Assembly: GCA_001662425.1 (NCBI GenBank)
Contig: BDDC01000098.1
Coordinates: 1-64,000 of the forward strand
Source: Chlamydomonas sphaeroides
Taxonomy: Eukaryota; Chlorophyta; Chlorophyceae; Chlamydomonadales; Chlamydomonadaceae
Reading direction: 5' to 3'
Length of the DNA stretch: 64,000 nt
The notes beneath the pieces are model-generated. The model worked only from the letters and a program-made list of their open reading frames with translations. It was not told the DNA's origin and searched no databases. Shown here in pieces: positions 1 through 8,968 of this stretch (the stretch's first letter is position 1; each line of letters starts with the position of its first letter). A program made the position numbers and the translations under genes.

Positions 1-222
1 CCGGCGCGCCACTCTCCCTGGTGCGGTTTTGTCTTCCTATTATACTTATACTTATTTCTGAACACACGCGCCACAGCTCATGGCCGCGGAGGACAGGTCC
101 TGCTTGCCTGGCCCTTCCACACGCCCCCCATCCAGGCTCCCACATCCGCAGCCTGCGCAGCGCTATCCTATGTCCCCGCTCTGCTGGACTGCAGCGTCGC
201 AGCGCTCCGCGCGCCGCGGCGC
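1..222. other. 3' flank of the dehydrogenase gene
   Basis: This stretch lies beyond the stop codon of the minus-strand gene ending at 223 and would hold its 3' UTR and poly(A) site. Open frames here are short and compositionally biased. I see no separate gene in it. Confidence 0.5.
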
Positions 223-3200
223 TCACAGCTTGGCCGCCTTGCCCAGCCCCAGCTTCCGCAGCTCGGCCTTGGCGATGGTGGTCAGGTGCACCTCGTCCGG
301 CCCGTCCGCGATGCGCAGCGTGCGAGCCGCCGTCCACAGCCGCGCCAGCACAAAGTCCTGCGACACGCCCGCGCCGCCGTGCGCCTGCGGCGGGTGCGTG
401 GCCAAGAGGCATGGGTGTGGGGCCGGTGCGATGCGGCCGCACCAGGGGAGATTCTCCCCTGAGGCCGCACGTTCCGGACCCGACGGCGACAAACAGCAGC
501 AGTTGCACGCCCGCGCGCGCCGTCGTGGTCGCACGCGGGGGCGGGCGTGCCGCGCCGCAGTAGGTTGGCGCGAGCCCGGGAGCCCGGGAGCACATGAGCA
601 GGGGGCCGCCAACCAGTGCGCAGGCGCTGCCGCAGGCCCGCGTCCATACAGCGCGCTCACACGCTGACCTCCAGGAGCTAGTAACCACTCACCTGGATGG
701 CGGCGTCGATGACGCGCAGAGCCGTGTTGGGCGCCGCCACCTTGGCAGCCGCGATGGCCGCCGCCGCGCCCTTGAAGCCGGCGCGGTCCAGGGAGTCCGC
801 GGCCGCCAGCACCAGCAGCCGCGCGCCGTCGGCCTCGATCCTGAGACACACGGGGCACGTACGGAGAGAGACACGCCAGTCGAGGGCCGTCGTCCGCCTC
901 CGCAGGGGAGGGTGGGCAGCGCCCCGGCCAACAAGCACACCCTGTGTCCAAACCCCAGCGCGGCCGACCTCCCTTGCCCCACCCCCGCCTCCCGTTTCCC
1001 CAACGCCCGCCGACGCACCTGCACTTGGCCAGCTCAGCCCGGAACGCGCCCTGCGCCGCCAGCGGGCCGCCGAACACGCGCCGCACGCTGGCCCTCGCCG
1101 CCATGAGCTCCAGCGCGCGCTCCGCCGCCCCCACCAGCCGCATGCAGTGGTGCAGGCGGCCGGGGCCCAGCCGGCCCTGCGCGATCTCAAAGCCGCGGCC
1201 CTCGCCCAGCAGCAGCGCGCTGGCGGGCACGGCCACGGAGCGGAAGTGCACCTCTGCATGGCCGTGGGGCGCGTCGTCGAAGCCAAACACCAGCATGGGC
1301 CGCACCACCTGACCAGGATGGAGGGAGGGGAGGGAGGGGAGGGAGGAGGTGCAATGTGATGGACAAAGGTCCGCTGCCTCGTCCGCTCGCAGTCACCACC
1401 CCATGTGCAACGAACACCGTTGCTGCGGCTCCGCTTCCCCTTTCCCGTCCCCATGATCGTCGCTTCCGCGCCTCTTGGCGCCGCTCACCTTGACGCCCGG
1501 TGCGTCCATGGGGCACAGCACCATGGACTGCTGCCGGTGGGGCGCAGCCGAGGGGTCGGTCTTGCCCATGAAGATGGCGATCTGCGCCCAGGCGAGGGGC
1601 AGGCGGGGGCGGCCAGGAGGCGCAGTCGACGTCAACGCGGCTGCGGATCAGGTGGATTGGCGCCAAGCCACTTGCGCGCACCCCGAGTAATTGCGCATCA
1701 GGCCATCTTCTCCCGCACCTCCCCTTCCCGGCGCGCCCCGCACGGGTTAACACAGTACTCAAGGGGCTGGTGGTCTTGGCACTCTGGTGCCGGATAACGT
1801 GCTGCCTTCGTTCGCGTGTTTCGTTTCTTTCCTGGCCCCTTGGCCACCACCGCACCTTGCAGCGCGGGTCCATGGCGCCGCTGGTCCACCACTTGACGCC
1901 GTCCAGGACGTAGCCGTCGCCCGAGGGCGTCCTGGATGGGGCCGGGCAGCGACGCACCGAGTGCGGTTGGTGCGGTGAGCGTTGCGCACTGCGGGTCGCT
2001 GGCCGCCGCTGGCCAAGGGCGTGTGAGGGGGACGGACTGCACGATGCATCGCAGGCGCGGAGGGCGCGGGCGTCGGGCATTGCGTCCCGACACAGCGCCA
2101 GGACGTGCCGGGGAGAGCCGAAGAGTACGCCAGGATCCCTCGTCGCAGGGAGCCTGTCCGGTACGTGCGGCTGATGAGGCGCAGGCGAGGAAGCGGTCGG
2201 AGCGCCGGCCGTGACTTCCATGAGGCAGGCCCTGGCTGTTGGGTCCTGCTCGCCTCCCGGCTGTGCCGGCCGCTCACCGCGCGATGGTGGCGGTGATGTT
2301 GGTGGCGTCGCTGCTGGCGACAGCCTTTTCCGTCATGGCAAAGCAGGAGCGGATGGAGCCGGCCAGCAGCGGAAGCAGCCAGGTGCGCTGCTGCTCGGGG
2401 GTGCCGTACTTGGCCAGGACCTCCATGTTGCCTGCGCGAGGGGGAGTTGGGGGTTGGAGCGGGTTGGACAACCAACATCTGGGGTCTTAGAGCCGTCGGG
2501 TGTCATGCTTGTGCGCTGGGGTGGCCAGTCGCGAGGCGCCCGCGAGGCGCCGCGCCCTAAGCCGCAGTAGACAGCATGCAAGAAGCTAGGAGCCTAGGAC
2601 GCCATTGCCACCAGCGCTGCGACGCCTGTCCTGATGCAAGCAAAAAAACGAATTCGAGAGCGAAGCAATCAACAAGCACATGGTGGCATCGCGGTGTCGG
2701 GCTGCGGTGCACCGGCAGGCTGCATGGCCGTCCCCTGGGCTCTTGCGACCCCGCCATCGTAGACGACGGCGGCCGCAGGACTCGGCGATGCAGCCGGTGT
2801 GACAGACCGCGGCTCGAGGCCCGCCCAACGCCCGAGAGCGGCCCTGCCTCTCGTGTTGGTGTGGTCTTTGACGGCCGGATCTGTCCCAACGTCGGCCCGC
2901 CCTTTGCTGCCGGCCCGTCGGGTGTGCAGCTCGCAGGCAAGGGGCACAGAGCCCACGAGCAAAAGAATCCCATAGCATTCTAGTCAGTCCCCTTAACCAC
3001 TCGGGCACGACTGCTGTACAGGCAACGCAGTCGACAGGATTCGAACCTGTGCGGGAAATCCCAACTGATATCAGTGCATGGGTAGAATGCTCCGTATTGA
3101 GTACGGACATGTACGACACTGCAAAACTCTGCAACAGATCCGCAGAACACGCGGAATTTCGAACCGTTCGGGTCGCCGTAACGGCATTTTCTTCGGGTCT

Positions 3201-6200
3201 CGGCGACACCTCGCCGGCTCGCCGGCTCGCGGGCTCGCGCAGTGCTAGTGCTTCCTTGCCTCGCTACGGGTGGGGACGCAAAGCCACCAACGCCGTCCAC
3301 CGACGCCGCGGTCCGCCTCCCCCTGCCGCGGCAGGCTCGCCTCGAGGCGGCGACGACCTCATTCGCCTTACGGGCTGCCAGTACGCGCTGACACGCACCG
3401 GCCTAATCGGGGTTCGTATCTTACGGTTGCGCCTAGCACAGTTCAGCATTTCGGGTGACTTCCCCAGCCTTCGGCCGGCTGAGGTTACCCAGCCCGGTTG
3501 ACTTGCGCCCCAACTGCTTCACCGGTGGGGTTACTTGGTCGACCTGGGTGACTAAGATACAAGCCCTGCCGGGCCTACTGCCAGCAGCCTGCCGCTCCTG
3601 TGCCTCCCGCCCTACGCCACGCGCACCCAACCCCAGCCCGCCCCCGCTCCCACGCGCACCTGCCCTCCCCTCCCCTCCCCTGCCCTCCCAGTACGCACCC
3701 GTGTCCGGCGCAGAGCAGTTGAACACCTCTGGCGCCCAGGCCGAGCGGCCCATGAGCTCGCACAGGTGCGCGTACTCCAGGTTGCTCAGCCCCGCGCCCA
3801 GCAGCACGGGCCCGTCCAGCGCCGCGTCGGGCGCCAGCGGCCGCAGCCAGGTGAGCGAGGCGGCCAGGTGGCCGGGCAGCCACAGGTTCCACAGCCCCGC
3901 CTGCGGGAAGGCGGGCGGGAGGGTGGGTTGGATGGGAGGGGAAGGATGGGAGAGGGAGCGCGCGGGCCAATAACCGCAGGCGTGCGCTCGTTGTAGACGC
4001 CACGCAGTACGCCACGCGGCTCCAACCAGAGCGTGTGCCCAGCCCGTGGCCCGCTTTTGCTGGCTTATCAAGCGCCTGTCGGGGGGGGCCAGCCCCCGGC
4101 TGTTGCCGCGATGTCCGTGAAGTAAGTCGCGAACAGGGCGTGGGTCGCAGCAGGCGCATGGCCCGCCAGTGCGCGCTGCCTTGCGCTCCCAGTGGAGCTG
4201 TGCGCATGCCGGGGGTTGGGCTTGGGCTGTCGCGACTCAATGCGCACCGCGCGCCAAGGCCGCAAGGCTGCCCGGGCGTTGCTGTTGCCGTGATGGCATG
4301 GGGAACGAAAGCGAGAGCCCGCGACCGCCGCCAACAACCTCCGCAAGATGATGCCCCTGGCCCGCGTGGCGCATGCCCGCCCAGGCGTGTCAGGGGCATG
4401 ACCTTGCGGCTGCCGTTGGCGGCTGCCGGGGGCCCAGAGGCACACACGGCCCTGGCGGCATGCTGGGCCGTGCATGGCCCGTGCTATGACTTGGCCATAT
4501 ATCTAGGATGTCACCACCAACACGGTCGTACCTTCTTGGCCTTGACCTTGAGCGCCTCCATCAGCGGATGAATGGTCCAGCGGCTCTCCTGGGGAGGCAG
4601 GGGATTGGTGAGGGCGTTGGGGAGGGCGACGGGGTCAGGAGGCGAGCGCCCCAGACCAGCGCAGTGCGGCCCACGCCGCTGCCCATGCCGCGGCAAATGC
4701 GCAAGGCGCGGCCCAGGAGAAGAGCTGGGCCGGGAAACAGGACACAGGCCACACGAGCATCCGACGCCAGGGTCAAGGGCCAACGCAGCAGCGCCGCGGG
4801 ATGCGCGCAGACCCGCCAGCCAGGACTGGCGGCGGCCGCGCGTATTTACAGCGCCCTAACGCCATGCGCCCGAACGTCAGTTCCGCAGCCTCAACGCACG
4901 CCCCCATAACACACCCGCATCTGAGCGCACCCCTGCTTGCCACGGACGACCAACGCGACACCAACATCCAGGGCGTGCCGCGTAGGGCGTGTTAAACTGA
5001 TCAATTAGCACACGCCCTCCCCCAACCCACCCACCTGCGGCCCCATGGCGTGCTCCTCCAGCACCTCCTCCGCCGGGTACACGTGCTCCTCCAGGAACGC
5101 CGCCAGCCGGCCCCGCAGCTCAGAAGCGCGCTCGCTCAGACCCAGCAGCCCGCCCCCGGGCGCCGCGACGGCCGCCGTGGCGCTGGCCGCCGGCAACGCG
5201 GGCGGCTTGCCGCGGGCGCAGCCGCTGCAGGCGCACTTGCCTCCGGCCGCCGACAGGCGCTCGGCGTCGCAGGTGCAGGCCGGGTTGCGGCAGGGGCAGC
5301 CGCCCGAGGGGGCGGGGCCCACGGCCTCCGCCCGGTCAATGATGGCGAGCGCAGCGTCGGCCAGCGCCTGAAGCGGCGGGTGGGTCGGTGGGTGTGAGGG
5401 GAGGCATGCGGGCGGGGGAAAGGCGGTCCGGCGCCATAAGGGGCCCGCACGAAGGCACCGCTGCGCACTACTTCCGCTGCTGTGAGTCCCTTGCAGGTGC
5501 GCCGCGGTGCCGTCACCTGCAGCGCCTCATCGCTGGCCAGCGCGGCGGCGTTGGCGGAGGAGGCGTTGCCCTGCGGCGGAGGGGGCACCGCACGGCCAGC
5601 ACCACTGCTTGGCGCGCGCCTGCACGTTCGCCAGGCTGGCCAGCAGCCTCAGAAAACACACACTCTCGCACCCCCATACACACGCGTGTCATCCCCTGAG
5701 CCCCTCTCCGCCCCCTCCTCCCTTCCCACCTGTTTGGCGCGCGCCTGCACGCCCGCCAGGATGGCCAGCAGCCTGAACAGGCTCAGCGCCAGGTAGAAGG
5801 CCCACTCGGCGGGCGGCGGCGGCCCGGGCAGCCCCGCGGCGGCGCAGTAGGCGGCCAAGTGGGCGGCCTCGGAGGGTAGCCCGGGCGGCAGGGCGCCGGT
5901 GGCGGGGTCGGGGCGCAGTCGGGCCAGGCCGGGCAGTGGCGGCAGGTGGTAGGGCAGGCAGTTGTAGGCCACCTTGGGGGGACGAGCGGGAGAAAGGGGA
6001 CGGGGGAGAGGCGGCAGGTGGTTGGCAAGCGGCGCCCCTTCCGTGCACTCTGCACTGCACCCACCGTCACGCGCCTCCGCCTTCGCGCCTCTCCCTCGGA
6101 ACCTTCAGCTCACGTCCGGCCAGGGGCTGCCCATCGGCAACAGCTCCCAGTCCCTGGCAGCCCTCCCCCCACACACAACCTCCTGCCGCCCCGCTCGCCT

Positions 6201-8476
6201 CCTCCCTGCCACTTACGTCCGCCCAGGGGTTGCCCACGGTGCACAGTTCCCAGTCCAGGACCGCCAGCGGGCGGTGCGCCCCGCCGCCGGCTGCGCCTGT
6301 GCGGGGCAGGGGGCAGCGGTCATCAGGCGCGCGCTGCACCGAGCAATGCCGTCAGGGCCTTCGTCAGGGCGCACGACGAACATGCACGGGAGGGCTCACG
6401 TTGGGGCGAACATGCACGGGAGGCCTCACGTTGGGGCGAACATGCACGGGAGGTCTCACGTTGGGGCACACGCGGCCCCAATCTTTCTTGTCGGCGCCCC
6501 TCCCAGCCGTGCCCGCTCCTGCTCACCCGGCTCCTCCGCAAAGACAATGTTGTCAAGGCGGTAGTCGCCGTGGCACACCGCGGGCCGGGGCGGCGCCGCG
6601 TCCGACGGCGGCACGTGCGCTGCCAGCCAGGACATGAGCCGCACCACGGCGGGGCGGGGCGAAGGCACTGCCGGGCGGGCAGGAGCGGGCGTGTACCGAG
6701 GGAGCAACGCACGAGTGAGGCATATCGAAAGGGGAAGGAGCGGGTGTGAACCTAGGGAGCAACGCACTATTGGGCCAGGTAGGTGGAGGGAGGCGGCAGC
6801 AGCGCCGGTGGTGTTGGGCGGAGGGAAGGCGGTGACGGGGAGCGGTGACGGAGTGGTGGAGCAGGGCCCCAGCGCCCAGCGCCAAGCACAGCCCCCGGCC
6901 GCGGCTGTGCTGCCAGCAACCTTGGTGCACTCGAGGCACGGCTCGGGCCGCATCGGCGATGTGCGGTATCGGCAGGGTCAATCTAAGATACGAGGCGCTT
7001 GGTGCCGTCCCCCGACCCCAAGGCAACGCCCCAACCCCTTATGCCGCACCCGAGGCGCGGTACTGGTCGCTCCAGCGCCGAAGCTGCCGCGCGCAGTAGG
7101 CGTTGGGCGAGCCGAAGCCGGCCGGCAGCGGCAGGCGGGCGGGGTCCAGGGAGTGCAGCGACGCCAGCACCTGCAGGGGGAGGTGGAGTGCACGGGAGGA
7201 GGGGCATGGCGCGTGGGACGGTAAGGCGGCCAGGGGCAAGGCGGTGCGCGCCAGCCGCTACCGAACGATGTACGGGTACCTGCGCCATGTGGCCGTACAC
7301 GGCGGCCCGCTGGCCCGGCTGCAGGTCGGGGAGGTTGGGGTCCAGGAAGATGCGGCCCTGCGCTGCCTCCATCAGGTAGAAGGGCGTGCCTGGGGGCCAG
7401 GAGGGGCGAGCGGGGCGAGGGGTTTGGAAAGGAGGGAGCGAGGCGCATGGACGGAGCACTGGCATGAAGTGCCGTGGCAGCATGTGGGGAAGGGGAGCGC
7501 AGGTGCATGTACCCAGCGAGTAATAAGTTCATTTGCGAACTTAAAACGTAGTCCCGGGCCCGATGCAGAGCGGAGGTGAGGTCGCGGTGCGCTCGGCTCG
7601 GCGACTGCCAGGCTCCACAACCTCCGGGGGGCCAGGGACCAGGACTGCCTCATCCCGCGCTCGTCCCGCCTTGAGCGGAGCGCGGCGCTGGCGCTGCTGC
7701 TAAGCTGTCAGCGCGCGCCAGCTCGCTGCTACGCCGGCCGGTGGACCGCCAACGCAGTCCTCGTGGCGCTGCTGTGGCTCGTGCCTCCGCCATCGTAGGG
7801 CAGCCCTTAGCCAGCAGCTCATGCGTGATGCGCAGGCAGCCCCCACAATCCCCTCGTGCCCCTCGCTACTGCAACGCTAACGCATTGCCCTGCCGGCCTA
7901 GTGGCGGCCCTCACCCAGGGGCTCGTTGGCGGTGCACAGGTGCAGCGGGCGAGGCACTGGGAAGCCGCTGGGCGCCAGCGCGGCGATGACCGCATACTCG
8001 CGCTCCACCGCGTGCGCTGAGGCCAGCAGCTGTGGGCAGAAGTGGATGGTGGCGGTGGTGTGAGCAGCGTGGGAAGGGGTAGTCGCTGGATGGGTGAGGA
8101 GGACGCGGCAGGTTTGCAGTTGCACACGAGAGGGGTTGGGAAAATACCTTGCCGGGTGGCTTCTTGCGCAGCACCAGGCGCCGGCTGCCCGGCAGTGTCA
8201 GCAGGAACGTGGGGTTGCTCTGGCCATGCGCGAATTGGCCAACCTGTGGCGTTCGGGGGCGCGAAAGGCGGTGCCGAGGGCGAGCTTGCGGGCAGGATGA
8301 GATGTGACGCATGGCGTTGCAGGCTCGGGAAACACCAGGCGCGGCACCTGGATTGACCCAGCTCCGACGCCGAGCTCCGGCAGTTGCTTCGCGAGGTATG
8401 CCTGCAGGCCGTCGACGTTGAGGCTGTGCCCAGCTCTCACAGGGCCGACCGACTGCAGCGTAGCGAACGATGCCAT
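223..8476 (-). CDS. IBR3: APH-acyl-CoA dehydrogenase fusion (IBR3/ACAD10-11 type), peroxisomal
   Basis: About 18 exons on the minus strand encode an N-terminal aminoglycoside-phosphotransferase-like kinase domain followed by an acyl-CoA dehydrogenase, the order found in plant IBR3 and animal ACAD10/11. Visible kinase parts are FAHGQSNPTFLL (exon 8148-8243), the catalytic CHGDYRLDNIVF (near 6525-6580) and VLDWELCTVGNPWAD (near 6220-6280). Dehydrogenase parts are WNLWLPGH (3890), KYGTPEQQRTWLLPLL (2410), CFAMTEKAVASSDATNI (2300), KWWTSGAMDP (1890), QGRLGPGRLHHCMR (1150) and RIADGPDEVH (300). The protein ends in AKL, a canonical type 1 peroxisomal signal, so fatty-acyl or indole-butyryl-CoA oxidation in peroxisomes is likely. 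The family usually has Pro where this protein has Lys (TEK for TEP). The start at 8476 begins a conserved exon (MASFATLQSVG). A tRNA gene is nested in the intron between about 3697 and 2433. Exon ends are by eye. Confidence 0.9.
2961..2964 (-). terminator. TTTT Pol III terminator after the permuted tRNA
   Basis: A run of four T on the minus strand lies 13 nt after the last base of the tRNA 5' half. This is where a Pol III terminator is expected if the 5' half is the downstream part of the gene. Confidence 0.7.
2997..3007 (-). promoter_or_regulatory. Pol III A box of the permuted tRNA
   Basis: TGCCCGAGTGG resembles the A-box consensus TRGYNNARNGG and covers the D arm. It starts about 30 nt after the B box, in inverted order relative to ordinary tRNA genes. 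Confidence 0.7.
3037..3047 (-). promoter_or_regulatory. Pol III B box of the permuted tRNA
   Basis: GGTTCGAATCC matches the B-box consensus and forms the T arm. Because the gene is permuted, it lies upstream of the A box instead of downstream. Confidence 0.8.
4896..5012 (-). repeat. Dispersed ~100-bp repeat, copy a
   Basis: On the minus strand: AACACGCCCTACGCGGCACG, then CCCTGGATGTTGGTGTCGCG and TTGGTCGTCCGTGG, followed by CAGGGGTGCGCTCAGATGCG. It lies in an intron of the dehydrogenase gene. Confidence 0.85.
6378..6467. repeat. 30-bp tandem repeat, three copies
   Basis: The unit GAACATGCACGGGAGG plus 14 further bases is repeated three times (6378, 6408, 6438) with one variable base around unit position 17. 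It lies in an intron of the dehydrogenase gene between the exons near 6297 and 6523. Confidence 0.95.
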
Positions 8477-8968
8477 GGCTAGCTATGTATTCGCGTCCAA
8501 ATGTTTCTGCGTTTGCCTATGTTTCGGCTGGCGTGGCCAAACCGCTGTGAGATTGTGTATTAGGCACACGATGGCCGCCTCAGCCCCTGCTCCCCGCCCT
8601 CCCGCCCGCCCAAATACCCGCCGGGACGCCCCACTCGGCTGATGGACGAGCAATGTAGCGCTTGGTCCTTAGCATCGTCACTCATCGTTGGCTCCCGCGC
8701 ACGCACACAGCCAGGATGAATGAGCCAACCCCTGAACACTTGAACGCCGCACCTGCCTCGCGATTCTTAGTTGCCCCTGCCCTCCCCGTACTTGGACCCG
8801 CCGCCAGCCAGTCCCTAGGCTCTGCCCGTCAACACAAGCCGTGCTATCCACCACATCCGCAGCCATACATACCGCTTCGGCGATGCCAAAAGTACCACGG
8901 GAGCCGACCCAATCGCAACCCTAGCGCCGACAGCGTAGCAACTCGTAACTCGGTAATAGTAGCGGGAC
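8477..8968. promoter_or_regulatory. Divergent intergenic region
   Basis: About 490 bp separate two head-to-head start codons: the dehydrogenase to the left and the PLP decarboxylase to the right. It probably contains both promoters and 5' UTRs. I did not find a convincing TATA box or other named element. Confidence 0.5.

Larger units (their letters stand above)
2978..3069 (-). tRNA. Circularly permuted tRNA-Ser(AGA)
   Basis: On the minus strand the 3' half (3069 down to 3026) comes first, then an 11-nt spacer (3025-3015), then the 5' half (3014-2978). Put back in order, acceptor GCAGTCG (3014-3008) pairs perfectly with CGACTGC (3033-3027), followed by discriminator G (3026). The D arm is CCC-GAGTGGTTAA-GGG. 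The anticodon stem ACTGA (2987-2983) pairs with TCAGT (3068-3064). The reconstructed loop CTAGAAA gives anticodon AGA. A class II variable arm GGG-ATTT-CCC and T arm ACAGG-TTCGAAT-CCTGT are intact. Length is 81 nt without encoded CCA. G73 and the long arm are serine identity features. The junction is between positions 37 and 38, and C32 can pair with G at -3 of the upstream flank, as in eukaryotic tRNA introns. Processing would need circularisation at the spliced anticodon and RNase P/Z cuts at the spacer. Confidence 0.93.

Noticed and set aside
3150..3180. Second T-loop-like sequence (TTTCGAACCGTTCGGG)
   Set aside because: No matching T stem, acceptor or anticodon arm in either orientation; the palindrome CGAACCGTTCG explains the likeness.
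7525..7542. AAGTTC-ATTTGC-GAACTT hairpin in a dehydrogenase intron
   Set aside because: A 6-bp stem of this kind is expected by chance in a window this size, and nothing else supports a function.
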